This document shows positions 22,921-34,096 of a stretch of DNA of 64,000 nucleotides, one piece after another. Both the position numbers and the translations under genes were made by a program. Origin of the DNA: Drosophila pseudoobscura (taxonomy: Eukaryota > Arthropoda > Insecta > Diptera > Drosophilidae); the NCBI RefSeq assembly GCF_009870125.1, contig NC_046679.1, positions 18,476,001 through 18,540,000 of the forward strand, in the 5' to 3' direction. The number at the start of each line of letters is the position of its first letter. Within the stretch, counting starts at the first letter, position 1. The notes below the pieces were generated by a model. It saw only the letters and a list, made by a program, of their open reading frames with translations. It did no database searches and was not told where the DNA came from.

Positions 22921-23894
22921 ATCAAAACGCTTTTGACTGTAATCAATCCATTTTCAGTAAATACGACTAAGGAATATGGAGTAAATTTGTTAAGATCCAA
23001 TGTAACTTATCCGATTTCGATACTACTTTCAACTTTTACGGGAATGCCCTTAGTGCTTGTATGCTAATATAAAATATATCGCTTTTAGTCCATCCCTTAA
23101 TATCAGACAATTATTTGGAATCTGTGAAGTCTAATGTGACATTGTTTTTTTGATGCCCTACCATCAAAATTTTCTGTCCATGTTTGGCCTAATAAAAGCT
23201 ATAAATTTAAGTAAATCCACTTTTTGCTCATCACCATAAAGAAAATAGAAACGCTTCAATATATGCGTGTATTGAACACAAGTAATATAAAATTGGCGTA
23301 GGTTTGGACGTTGGAAAAGGAGGCACTGTTTGCTCTAAGCAATCTCACAGTAAAATTCATTCGCCGGTAAGTTTGAAATACTAAGAATTATTAGAACTAG
23401 ACAAATTTGTAATTTTGGTCTATAAAATACGTAATATGTGTGCGTATGAATCAGACCCATTACGTTTACTATATGTCTAGAAATAATCAAAAATCAATAG
23501 TTATTTCGTGAATATGTTTTCAAATGGTATTTATTGTCCAGTTTTATTTTTGTGCCCTCATTTTTTGTTTCTCATGATACTGCTTTGACCACAAACATCT
23601 GTCCGATTTTGAGTCGTAATAACATTTTTCAAACAAATTGACGGTGATTATGCTTTTACTTTTTCGGTTGCTATGCTGCTGGTTATATTTTATAAATTTG
23701 ATGGACAAATATTGAAGGTGTTTGTACGTTTAAAAACCATTGCTTTTAATAATTTTGAAGGTTGTCTGAGGTTGTATTTTCTTGAGTATTTAATAAAAAT
23801 AGGAATGTGCATATGTATAGGTCTAAAGTTTTGTTCTCACTCACAAAACTATACTTCTTACCGATCGCTTCTATGGCAGCTATGTTTAACAGTC
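22921..23894. other. AT-rich spacer
   Basis: Nothing recognisable on either strand. The only open stretch (23673-23909, plus) is hydrophobic low-complexity translation without a supporting motif. Confidence 0.4.
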
Positions 23895-24330
23895 TTATCC
23901 GGCCGATGATATACCTGTTCGTACATATGAATGTACATAGTTACATACATAAACACGCAAATGGATATGGCTAGATCGATTCGGCTTACCATGGTGATAA
24001 GGAATAAAACGACATATAGTGGCCGAAAAAAAGTCTACGAAAGCCCCCATTTCTACCTGGCGAGACCAAGAACACGATTCAATAAATGTATAAAACGATG
24101 TGTTTCTTTTTATATGACTGTATTTAATGTCTTGTCTATAAAAATGAGTTTTGGATCGTGAACTGCAAAGATTTCTATCTAATAGTGGTAAAGCATTCCA
24201 CAGAATTCTGACCAAAAATGGTCTAGATATTGCTAACTTGAATCTTTTCCGAAGCCAATAAGTTCTTTTTATATCCTCTTTGGTATCTGAAGATGTGTGA
24301 AACGTATTCATGTAGTCTAGCGTTAGTTGG
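23895..24330 (-). mobile_element. Possible LINE reverse-transcriptase tail
   Basis: The minus frame reads NTFHTSSDTKEDIKRTYW... then RILWNALPLLDRNLCSS. This loosely resembles the end of CR1/Jockey-type LINE proteins (hydrophobic, LWN.LP). The match is weak and the frame is short. Confidence 0.3.
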
Positions 24331-24711
24331 GATACAAACTAAATAGAAATTTGTTTCATTTGATCTTTTCATTTGACCCAGATTGAAAAATGAATATGTT
24401 GATTTGAGTGGCAGGTCAAAGCGCTATTGTTGGATGTTTGCCATGGTGACGGCACACGTTTCCCGGTGGAAGAAGTTGTCATATGTTTGACTCGGGGCAA
24501 GAATATTTGTGGAAAATGTTTATTTACCAGAAAGTATTGATTGCTCTGGAGACCAAAACCAATTCAAATGTTGATCATTTCTTGCAGAGTTGATTATCTG
24601 AATTCTAAGATGCATACAAAATATTTGTACAAAGACGGAGGTAGTTCAGCTTTCGCAATATATAAATATTTTAACTCGCCAGATCACTTCGTTAGTGAAC
24701 CATGGTGCAAA

Positions 24712-25181
24712 AGTGTTGGGTAAACATTGCTCATTTTGGTGAACATGTTCACTTGTTCATTTTTATTAAGTGAGTCAACTCACTCATATTGCTCACTTGC
24801 TCTCTTAGATTGCTCAGTTACTCACTTGCTCACTTGCTCAGTTGCTCACTCAGTTGTTCACTATTCATGCACAGATGGTTCCAAATTTCAATATACTTTC
24901 GAATTAGCGACATACTGAATTTTTGAAAGAGTAAACAGCTTTGCCGGTAATACAAAAAGTGTGAAGTAAACGCAAATATGAGCAACAGCTGCCAGATCGC
25001 AATATGCCCTTTGAGGAGCAAAATTGCGCAAAAAGTGAGTAAAGAACAAGTGAACAACAAAGAATAAGTGAGTAAAAAAAAACAAGTGAACAACAAAGAA
25101 CAGCTTGGAAGGAACATGTTCAGTTGCTCACTTAAGTGAACAACTCTTTTTTGTTCACTCACTCATGAGCAACACAACACT
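24712..25181. mobile_element. hAT-like MITE with TGCTCACT-rich subterminal repeats
   Basis: Ends are inverted: AGTGTTGGGTAAACATTGCTC at left, against GAGCAACACAACACT at right. The interior holds many copies of TGCTCACT/TCACTCAC at left (24750-24870) and their complements (AAGTGAAC, GTGAGTAA) at right (25035-25160). Such subterminal arrays are typical transposase-binding sites of hAT elements (family knowledge). No clear target-site duplication was seen and no transposase is encoded. Confidence 0.55.
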
Positions 25182-25269
25182 AGAATGGACGTTCTTCTAC
25201 TGGTCTAGTCGTCAACAGCGTTAAATTCACCAATTCCTCCTTGTTTTTTTTTACAGCTGTTTCCTATTT

Positions 25270-25540
25270 TTTCTATTCTCAGACTAACATTTGCAGTTTT
25301 ATCTCGTCAAAGGGCGAACACTGCACGACGAAGAGTGTGTGAGAAAGAGACAGAGAATGAGTAAGCACGTGGAATGCATTGCGTAGCCACTGCAATTAAA
25401 TTTGTTCCTTCTGTCTAATATTTATGGGGGCGTAGGGGCTCGTGGCAAAATGTTTAAACAAACTTGATCCATTGTGATGTCACAGAAGCCCACACACAAA
25501 ATTTTGTTGTTCTGGCTCTTGTAGTCTCTTATATCCACTT
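25270..25540 (-). mobile_element. DINE-1 fragment
   Basis: GTGTGAGAAAGAGACAGAG, GGAATGCATTGCGTAGCCAC and TGCAATTAAATTTGTTCC match the 3'-side blocks of the other copies. The remainder, to about 25540, is eroded. Confidence 0.6.
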
Positions 25541-25751
25541 CATTTTCTCTTGCAGCTTGTTTTTTATGTATAACTGCGCAGATATATGTATTTTAGGCCT
25601 TTTTCGTTTGTTAAACTTAGTATTAATTACTTACCTGTCAGTAACAATCACATGTTTTTGGCTTTTCGACTGTTATGTGTTCACCCAGATGGAGAGGATT
25701 CCGAGATATTTCGGGAGTGTTTGGCGATAAAAAATAAAATGGCTCGTGCGT

Positions 25752-25910
25752 ATAAATAAGGTGAAATACGAAGTCGCATCCGACATAGTAAAGATAGCAG
25801 TACGAGCTTCGTTCAGTCCGTTTAGGGCGAGCGTTCAAGCAGGGCTCTAACAGTCAGTTTAGTTACAGCCTTTTTGCACAGATGCGTCTTTTGGGTTATT
25901 GGGTAAGACG
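25752..25910 (+). promoter_or_regulatory. TATA-containing promoter-like segment (gene or LTR)
   Basis: GTATAAATAAGG at about 25752-25763 is followed 80-100 bases later by TTCAGTCC and CAGTCAGTTTAG, initiator-like sequences. A possible splice donor GGGTAAGACG is at 25899. It could drive the small frame at 25982 or be the R-U5 part of a solo LTR. Confidence 0.35.
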
Positions 25911-25981
25911 TTATTAAAACAACTGTTATGTGTTTTTATGCCAATTTGGGAAGCAAGAAATCAACAAAATTATTAAAAAAA

Positions 25982-26248
25982 ATGTTATCTCAATTTTATA
26001 ATCGGTTTCGGAATGGAACTGTGCGAATTCTTTTAAGTTTTCTGCTATTTCATTGTATGTTTGTGAGTTCTTCGGCGGAACATGAAAACTATCGTTGTTT
26101 TCATCCCATAAATCCTTACAGGTATCCAAAAAAATGTTTAAAAGGTTATATGTTATCTATACCTCCATTTCTTCCCGCGAGAATAGATGTTATTGTTGTT
26201 TCTAGTTGTGACAGTTCACATGATAGGCAGAAAAAACATACGTATTAA
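25982..26248 (+). CDS. Candidate small secreted peptide, 88 residues
   Basis: No family recognised. ATG at 25982 opens an 88-residue frame. It has a basic start, a hydrophobic core (ILLSFLLFHCMFVSS) and a small-residue cleavage site (SSA), then a short mature part with three cysteines (YRCFHP, KKCLKG, SSCDSS). It looks like a signal peptide plus small secreted product, as seen for many rapidly evolving male accessory-gland or immune peptides, but nothing specific supports either. A TATA-like box lies about 230 bases upstream. Could be chance. Confidence 0.3.
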   Translation: MLSQFYNRFRNGTVRILLSFLLFHCMFVSSSAEHENYRCFHPINPYRYPKKCLKGYMLSIPPFLPARIDVIVVSSCDSSHDRQKKHTY

Positions 26249-26604
26249 GAAAAACAAATTAACGCAACTAAAACGTAAGACTTACTTACCTTTTGCCACC
26301 ACTGCTTACACCTGCGTTTTCGGCACCATGCATCAACTCAAACCTAGTGTAAAAAGCCAATTAAAAAACACTTGTCTTAAAATTGTATGCCAGGCGCTTG
26401 GCCATACAGTGGTATTTTACATGCTATAAATTAACTTAGTTTGATTTGTAAAGCTGAGCGTGTTGGCGAGTCCACCAACCATCAAAACCAATTGATGGTT
26501 GTCTCTAAACCAATGCTTTCAAATAAGTCTCAAGCCATTTTTGCAACGAGTACTGCTCCCTGAAAAAAAAAAACGAGAGGAACGTTGCGAGTCGCAGCTA
26601 CGGC

Positions 26605-27142
26605 CTGGACTCTATTTATACCCGGTACTCAGTCAGTATGGCTCCCCTCCGCCAGAGGGCGTATACTTCACGATAAGAGTTTGTGTGAAAGAGAGGGAAT
26701 GAGTAAACGCGTGGAATGCGTTGCGTAGTCACTGCAGTTTCATTTGTTCCTTCCAGATATAATAATGATCATATCCTGATTTGGCAATCTGTTAGACACG
26801 GTCATTTTTTATAATTCCGGGTGTTAAGCTTTCTCTTATCTTCAAAATTGTGGATGCCACAGATTTTCGTCCTTGTGGGGGCGGAGGTGGTTACACTTGT
26901 AACAGTGTAATATCACATGAGTCTGGATACAAAAAGTTGTTACTCTAGCTCTTATAGATTTTGAGATCTAGGCGCTCATCCGGACGGATGGGCAGACAGA
27001 GATGGCTCAATCGACTCGGCTATTGATGGTGCGCAAGAATATATTTAGGGATCTGAAGCGCCTTCTTTTGGGTCCACTTTCAACGGAAATCTAATATATA
27101 TCTAATATACCATATACTTATTCTGAGTATCGGGTATAAAAA
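26605..27142 (-). mobile_element. Near full-length DINE-1 element
   Basis: Longest reverse copy: TATACCCGGTACTCAGTCAGT at left; then GCGTTGCGTAGTCACTGCAG; CACAGATTTTCGTCCTTGTG; GGCTCAATCGACTCGGCTAT; and TTATTCTGAGTATCGGGTATA at right. No coding capacity. Confidence 0.85.
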
Positions 27143-27828
27143 CCAAGCACAGCCTGTCTCTCGCTGACCCGAACACTCTTTACTCTTTGCTTGGGTTATT
27201 GGTTTGAGCCGAGCACACGAATCGGTCTCACAATGAAAAATGTAAGCTTACCAAGAGAAAAAAAACGGTCTGAAAATGAGCAAAGCACAAAAAGGTCGTT
27301 TATGTTCGTTGTGTTGCTTTGTGCGAGAGAGATAGAGAGACAAAACTAGAGAGAAATAGCCTATATCATGATCACACTATATCTTGATATATATCTAAGT
27401 TCTCGTAGTGGCCAAAGTGAAAATATCACGGCCATCAGTTATTCGCTCATTGTAAATGTTATTGGGCTACTTCATACCCTGTTTAATTAAAACAAATCTT
27501 ATAAGAAGCGAAAATGAAGAAAGGTACATTACGAGTACTCTTAAAAATCGCAAGTAGTAGTTACAGATTTTGTTGTTACTGAAATATTTATTCTATATTA
27601 AATAAATAGATTTATGAACCGAATGAAATATTAATATATAGAAGTTTAAGATTGGTTGTTTATTGTTTAAATTTGATATAAAAGTATTTTTTCCTTCAAT
27701 TTTATAGCAAATCAATAACTGAAATCTAAGCTGAAGTTAATATCAATAGATATAAAATAAAAAAAAAAACTTGAAAAAAATTTCAACCTTGCTTTGAGCC
27801 ATATGCAGAAGATCACTTTGTGGTGAAG
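27143..27828 (+). other. Upstream flank of the zinc-finger gene
   Basis: AT-rich; probably holds the promoter and 5' UTR of the gene starting at 27829. No TATA box is evident. CCATCAGTTATTC near 27435 could be an initiator. Confidence 0.35.
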
Positions 27829-30800
27829 ATGAATACCAATAACATTCGAACACAAAAGCCCATCGATGGGGCAAAATTTCTGGAGATGTTGTCAACCATA
27901 TCATTGGAAGAAGTATTGATTTTTGAGTTTCGGCGAAGTACAACTGATAAATGGGAAGTCATGGTAGTATGTCCGAACCCATTAAAGAAGATGTATCTCT
28001 GCAATGTTTGCAACGTTGTTCAGTACGGGGACAAAAATTTATTCAGTCATCTGTGTGGTAAAAAGCACAACTTACTCCTGACCAACATAAAACAACTCCA
28101 AATACGCAATAGATTTTCTACTCAAGAGAAATCAAGCTCTCCGAATTCACTGAATGCAGCAAGCGTCATCGCAAATAACACAGGAAGTGGTAAAGGCTAT
28201 TCTGCTGCAAACAAAAATCTTCCGACTCGAAACCCTGGCACCCCCACTACTATTAGTCAAAAAATGGCAACAGCGACAGTAAAACCCCAATCTTTTCCAA
28301 AAAAAGCCAGTTCCAGCGCGCGGACTTGTTCACAACAACCCGGTCCAAATGAAGAATTAATAAAAATCCCGAGCAATGGCTCTAAAAATGATGCAAACGC
28401 CAGAAGTATTCCATGCGAAAATGAAGACCGTACGGATTCATCCAAAGAAATAAAATCTAAAACAAGTCTAATTATAAATGACAATCAAAAAAATAAAAAG
28501 GATTCGGGAACGGTAGTAGATACTTTGAAAAAAGTCACAACAGCAAACTCGCCCGCGACTTCATTAAACTCGACAATATTTTGTGATGGGCTGAAACATA
28601 AAAACAAGGTAGAAAATTCTGCACTCAAGTCCGTGTCCAAATCCATTTTTGAAGAACTACCACATTTTCAAGGGAGTGCTGAAGTCGAACCCTGTCCGAA
28701 AACCACGAGAATGGTGCAAAATATGGTGGTGTCCCAAAATAATCAGGATACTCAAAATATAGTAAAAAATCCGTTATCTACGAAAATTTCATGTGTTCCG
28801 CTTGCAAAGCTTCTTGGTTCTGCCGAGTCTAACGAGAGAAGCAAGGGTAACAGCGATGTCATTATTATAGACGAGAAGGAACGCAACCAGAGTAATAAAA
28901 GAGAAAATTCAAACAATAATATCAGACAAGTTCAGAACACAAATCCATTCTTTTCGAATATTGAAAGAATGGGAAACAAAAACATTTTGGATAAGACTGA
29001 TGAAATAATACCGGTTATAGGTGTCGCTTCTCGCGTTAACGAGTCAAAAACATCATCAGGGTCAAGTATTTTTACCTTTGAATCTAAGAAAAATCCAAAT
29101 AAAATTGTGGGACTTGTAGGCGTCGAATACGTTATAAAAGTAGTAAGAAATATAAACGATAAGAATCCCAGATATCAATGCAGCTTCTGTGACATTACTT
29201 CTGACGAGGCTGCGATGCATACACACCTACTTGGCTACAATCACCGTCTTAAATATTTTGAGAAGCATTTTCCTACGGCCATGCGACAGTACCGACAATA
29301 TATGTCGGAAGTTACAGAAAGTGATGTATGCAAAGTAATGATTCCCATTTTAGATAAACTGGCAATGGCTGTTGAGAAGCATTATGGTCGGGAATCTGCC
29401 TACCTTTGCTATGATAACTTTTATAAAAAAAATCGTTCAGCCGTAGTTGCAAAAGTTTATAATAGACGTCATTTTTCTGAAAAAACAGGACCGACGTTTA
29501 CGCATATCGTTGATTCGAAAGATGTCGAAAAACTATTGGAAAATACTCGTATAAAAAGTAACCAGCCAGTAAATGATGGAAGCTCCATTGTCAATTTATG
29601 TGAATCTCAAAACATAAATATATCTCAGGCTGTAAGCTATACAACGAACACCTATTTTAGCTACCCGAAGTTAGCTGAAGCACCTTTTACGGAGACCGTT
29701 GATGATGAAACACACAAGCGATTGGTTGAAAACTTTTTAAGAGATACCAGGAAATCTTCGGTCTCATCGAAACCGCCATTTCGAAATTTGAAAAGAGCTC
29801 GATCGCGGTCACGCTCATCCGAACGATGGAAGAATCTGCCTAGCCCGGAATTGAAAAAGCAATACAATACAGAACGCAGATCATTATCACTGTCCCCGTT
29901 AAGAGATGGTGATATTTGGCAAGCGTACCGGCATATGGTTGATCAAAAAGTGCGCGAGTTGAACGTATCTTTTGAGGTGTACAAATCTGATCCGGAACAG
30001 CATCCTCTTTATCAAGTAGAGTGGCAAACCTTCTGGAAGCGACGCAAAGATGAACTTATAATGGCGGGAATTAACCATCGCTCTTATAATTTTCAAAATG
30101 AATGGATTATTTTCTTTAACGCGCGACTTGAAGAATTGTACAATCACGATCTGGAGAATATTAAGCTAAAATGTAGAGATAGGTTGTGTTTGCCGCTGAC
30201 AAATGACAAGTTAATGAATAAAAACTATCATGTTCGTACACCTGAGAAAATTAATATTAATATGGAGCCAATGGGGACTCCGAAGAGCTCTCTGGGAAAT
30301 GATGTTCATGATGACACCACAAATATTATTCACGTTCTTCGTCTTTTAACTGCACTAGAGGAATTTTTGGGAAGTTTGGGACCCTTTATTACAGAAATGC
30401 TAACCAAAGCATTACAGGCGCAGAAGGTTGATCCAGATAATATCCACAATCTATTGCTAACATCGGAGAATTGTGCCATATTAGAAACGACAAAAGAGAA
30501 ATTTACAGGAATTTTAATTTCCAAAATATATGATCCTGCCAAGGAACGGGCCATTAAAAAAGCGATTAATGACACCGAAGCATTACTTAAAAACGTAGAG
30601 AAATCGATAAGCACTATCAACTCCAATTCAAAGGGTAACTCAGCTCATCAAATAACGGAAAAAATGGATAATCAAATGGGTAACAAGGATCTGTTTAATG
30701 TTCAAACGCCCATTGATAAGAGAGAACTAGCGGCAAAGCTAGCCTCTTCATTAATTTCTCAAGGCAAAACGTCGATAAACAGGGATGAACTTCAAAAAAT

Positions 30801-31221
30801 CCTGCATGTGTATTCCCTGATTGAGAAAAAGAAACGTTTGGAAGAATTCGAGAACTTGGAAACTGGCCAAATGAACAATACAGCGGAGCCATTTCAACCA
30901 GATAATTTAAGTTATAGCTCAAGTCATGATACCGTGTTGACGCAACGCTCTATAAGAAATTTTAATACAATGAATGATTGGAACAGTATGAATACTGGTC
31001 AAAGCTCTTTTGCAAGTGCAGCTCACATGAATAATAAAAACTCTAACCCTCCTAACACCAACAACACATTTTCGTTTCGACATGGATTTGGACTGGACGG
31101 ATACCAGAATAGTCAGTTTGACAGTGCTGCAGTAACGAGGAATCAGAGCAACACTATGCAAAATTCTATGAACTGCTCTTCTTTTTTCCCAAGCGATCTA
31201 AATCAGAGGAATAACAGATAG
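27829..31221 (+). CDS. Large matrin/U1-type zinc-finger protein, 1130 residues
   Basis: One long exon; ATG at 27829 (GAAG ATG AATACC), stop TAG at 31219-31221, poly(A) signal AATAAA at about 31241. It has two matrin-type fingers. The first is C58-x2-C61-x12-H74-x5-H80 (CNVCNV...HLCGKKH). The second is near residues 448-470 (YQCSFCDIT...HLLGYNH). Between and after are long S/N-rich tracts. A basic RS-like stretch ([14 protein letters not shown]) near residue 655 precedes a conserved-looking block ([35 protein letters not shown]). Such fingers usually bind double-stranded or spliceosomal RNA, so a nuclear RNA role is inferred. I do not recognise the fly symbol. The sequence has no breaks. Confidence 0.9.
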   Translation: MNTNNIRTQKPIDGAKFLEMLSTISLEEVLIFEFRRSTTDKWEVMVVCPNPLKKMYLCNVCNVVQYGDKNLFSHLCGKKHNLLLTNIKQLQIRNRFSTQEKSSSPNSLNAASVIANNTGSGKGYSAANKNLPTRNPGTPTTISQKMATATVKPQSFPKKASSSARTCSQQPGPNEELIKIPSNGSKNDANARSIPCENEDRTDSSKEIKSKTSLIINDNQKNKKDSGTVVDTLKKVTTANSPATSLNSTIFCDGLKHKNKVENSALKSVSKSIFEELPHFQGSAEVEPCPKTTRMVQNMVVSQNNQDTQNIVKNPLSTKISCVPLAKLLGSAESNERSKGNSDVIIIDEKERNQSNKRENSNNNIRQVQNTNPFFSNIERMGNKNILDKTDEIIPVIGVASRVNESKTSSGSSIFTFESKKNPNKIVGLVGVEYVIKVVRNINDKNPRYQCSFCDITSDEAAMHTHLLGYNHRLKYFEKHFPTAMRQYRQYMSEVTESDVCKVMIPILDKLAMAVEKHYGRESAYLCYDNFYKKNRSAVVAKVYNRRHFSEKTGPTFTHIVDSKDVEKLLENTRIKSNQPVNDGSSIVNLCESQNINISQAVSYTTNTYFSYPKLAEAPFTETVDDETHKRLVENFLRDTRKSSVSSKPPFRNLKRARSRSRSSERWKNLPSPELKKQYNTERRSLSLSPLRDGDIWQAYRHMVDQKVRELNVSFEVYKSDPEQHPLYQVEWQTFWKRRKDELIMAGINHRSYNFQNEWIIFFNARLEELYNHDLENIKLKCRDRLCLPLTNDKLMNKNYHVRTPEKININMEPMGTPKSSLGNDVHDDTTNIIHVLRLLTALEEFLGSLGPFITEMLTKALQAQKVDPDNIHNLLLTSENCAILETTKEKFTGILISKIYDPAKERAIKKAINDTEALLKNVEKSISTINSNSKGNSAHQITEKMDNQMGNKDLFNVQTPIDKRELAAKLASSLISQGKTSINRDELQKILHVYSLIEKKKRLEEFENLETGQMNNTAEPFQPDNLSYSSSHDTVLTQRSIRNFNTMNDWNSMNTGQSSFASAAHMNNKNSNPPNTNNTFSFRHGFGLDGYQNSQFDSAAVTRNQSNTMQNSMNCSSFFPSDLNQRNNR

Positions 31222-31246
31222 TCTTAAAACGATAGTAATTAATAAA

Positions 31247-32550
31247 CAAACGAGATTTTTCTAAACGAAGCTGATTTAAATCTGTGCATTGTGGAAGTAC
31301 TACTTAAACTACTTAATAATCAAAAACATGTTATGTATATAATGTAAATACAAATATTAAATGTAAAAAAAAAATAGTTTTTCACTTATGCAGGTGTCGC
31401 ATAATATGTAAAAGCTTCATTTAAATAATAAAAATATATCTAAAGTACTACTAGTTGTTATGCTTACATATATTGGGATATATACAAAAATGCAGCTGTG
31501 CCACTTGCCACTGTTTTTGTTGATATAAAAGTTATTTTGTTAAATTACAGTTACAGTAACAGACTTTCCCCCACTTGCCTAAAGGTCTCCTTTTATATTT
31601 TAATATGTTTTATATATACTAGTATAGTATATATAGTACACAAACAACAAGTTTGTGGCTATTTAATGATCATTAAACCCAGGTTGAAGAAAGAAGAATG
31701 TCTTTATTTTACCAGGTCAGAAAGCGAATGTTGCTAATTTGGCGCGTCTTTACAGTGAGACTCCAACTGCTCGAAAGAGTCTGACAAATGGAGCTGGGGT
31801 TTATACTCGATTCGACTAGAGTGTGCCCGCTGTAAATAGATCGATACATATATTTAGATATATTTATAACCTGCATTTTCAAGACAAAGCTAATAGCAGA
31901 TAACAGGTCAAATGAATTTACATGTAAACAACTGAATCAAAAAAGTGTTTATTGTCGTTACCTACAACGTAATATATTATTATTAATATATTAATTTATT
32001 ATTATTATTATATATTAAGCGGTGTAATATCGGTGACCACTAGACCAGCAAGAAAGAGAGAGAGGTTTTTTGAAAAGGAATGCCCTTCAAGGCCTCTCCA
32101 TGATATTTATCTTATTAATCTTTATCTTGTGAGCAAGTGTGAGATCCATCGCCTCATTGTGGTTTGGATTGCGAAGGTAGGGTACCCCGGTTTGAAATTA
32201 TCGCCTAACTCATCAGTAAGAAACTGATAAGGTGCTCACACCGTGGCTTTCCATAATTAATCCGATGTCTTTGTTCAATCTGCGATGAGCGCTCGCAGAA
32301 GCACGTCCGGTGGAGGGTCTTGTTGGTCGTGACCCACACAATTCTTTCTTTGCTGGAATGCAGGTATGTACTTGTTTTACCTACAATTTTTGGCAAAAAG
32401 TTGAAAAATTGAAGTTTTGAGTTAAATGCGGTACAGTTGATCACAATGGCAGCAGAGAAACGATTAATGTATACTGAGAAAAAAATTATTCCGAATTTGA
32501 ATCTCGTTGGTGAATCAACAAACCACCCATCCTAACAAATATGTATCGTT
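31247..32550. other. Spacer with unassigned degraded repeat
   Basis: AT-rich to about 32020 with TATTAT simple repeats near 31970-32020. From 32030-32360 the composition is more balanced and looks like an old transposon piece, but no protein motif is readable. Confidence 0.4.
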
Positions 32551-32559
32551 GTTCTTGTG

Positions 32560-32830
32560 CTACTGGTGTTGAGAGTAGCGGAATAAGACCATAACCGCCG
32601 ACCGGTTATAGCTGACTTACTTACACATTCGTAAACAATGTCCTGGTGAGCGCGCCATTTGACTATTTTACTTGCACAACACGAAATGAAAGCTTAAGTA
32701 AACGAGCGAGAACTTTGTCAGTGGCAGGTACGACCGCGACTCTACATTTATAAGCGTGTGGAAGACTTTGCTTAACCACTACAAATGGATTTATCAGATC
32801 TGATAAAGATTTGTAAATTTGTCAACATGG
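32560..32830 (-). mobile_element. Degraded DINE-1 fragment
   Basis: Contains diverged forms of the DINE-1 tail blocks (CGCGACTCTACATTTATAAGC, GACTTTGCTTAACCACTACA, TCTGATAAAGATTTG). Confidence 0.45.
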
Positions 32831-32881
32831 TCATTTACTAAAAATGTTGTAGTTTTGTAGGTCATACTCAAAGGGAATCTT

Positions 32882-34096
32882 TTGCCATTCTTCCAGTATG
32901 AATTCTTTCAGTTGATTGCGGTTTTTGGGCTGGCCCCTGACCTCACATCTAATGATGTAATTGCTTTTATTCAAAGCAAAATAAAAGCCGTGGGTTTAAA
33001 GGTGGAGAAATTCAACTTCTCTTATGCCAGGGAGATAGCCTCGTTTAAGATAAGCATCTCCCCAACTCAATTTGACACCATTTGCTCCGCCAAATTTTGG
33101 CCGGAGCATTTGGTGGTGAAGGAGTTTAAGGCTAAGAAGAAGAATAGGCCCCCCATATCCCTTACAAATCTTTCCAGTGTGCCACCCTCAACCTCAACTT
33201 CCTCTTCCTCAACTTCCCGTCTTGCTTCCACATTTCCAAAAAACTAACTTCTCTTTTAGTAACCTATCAGAATGTAAGAGGCTTCTGTTGCATTTGCTTC
33301 CCACGTTATTGTGTTTACTGAAATCTAATTAAAGCCGGACATTCTTAGTTCCGAGGTTTTGGCAGGTCGGTACACAACTTTTAGAAAGGACCGTTCGTCT
33401 CGACGTGCAGGGGGGGTTCTAATTGCAGTGGAATCTTATTTCACGTCGGAACACTTCACAGTCCAAGTTCAACAGGAACTGGAATTCCTGTATGTAAAAC
33501 TGATTCTTCCCACTTTCGCTATATTCATTACTTGCTCGTATATCCTACCTTCTTCGGATATTTCAATTTATGAGCAGCACTTGTCCGCTTTAACCGCTGT
33601 TTCTTCCTCGCTATCTGATAAATATCGTATGATAGTTCTTGGTGACTTCAACTTGCCAGGAACTATTTGGTCTTCGGTAAACGAGTCTAGTATCCTAGTG
33701 CCCATGTCACGATACGACTTTGTTGACGGCTTGCTGGAATTGTCCCTGTCTCAAGTCAATCATGTGAAAAATTCCTTGGGTCGATTGCTTGATCTGTGCT
33801 TTGTATCGGATCCGACCATAGTGTTGTTAACCCGAGCCCTTCCGCTCACTATACCTGAAGACGCCTACCACTCACTTTCGAGGTGTCGCTAGATATAGGA
33901 CCAACTGTATTGGATCGGTCGAGTAGGCTACCTGAACGTGTCCGCTGCTTTCGAAAAGCCGAGTTTGCGAAGCTTAATAACCTCATTAGGGATATTGATT
34001 GGTCCGCTTTATACTTGTGCACTGATGTCACTGTGGTGAGACGGGCCGTTCCATTCTGTGGCTTGGATTTATTTGGAAAAGAGCCCTGAGTTGCTT
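32882..34096 (+). mobile_element. LINE remnant: ORF1 end and endonuclease (CR1/Jockey type)
   Basis: The plus frame 32882-33247 resembles the end of a LINE ORF1 (FKISISPTQFDTI, FWPEHLVVKEF). After a gap, 33359-33892 is an apurinic endonuclease: RRAGGVLIAV, ELEFLYVKL, the catalytic-type IVLGDFNLPG, and LGRLLDLCFVS. A frameshift near 33885 leads into the linker (RCFRKAEFAKLNNLIRDIDW). The reverse transcriptase is absent. Probably the same family as the tail at 59048. Confidence 0.75.

Noticed and set aside
24830-25162. Minus frame rich in F, L and S with LLFTC repeats
   Set aside because: Translation of the MITE subterminal repeats, not a membrane protein.
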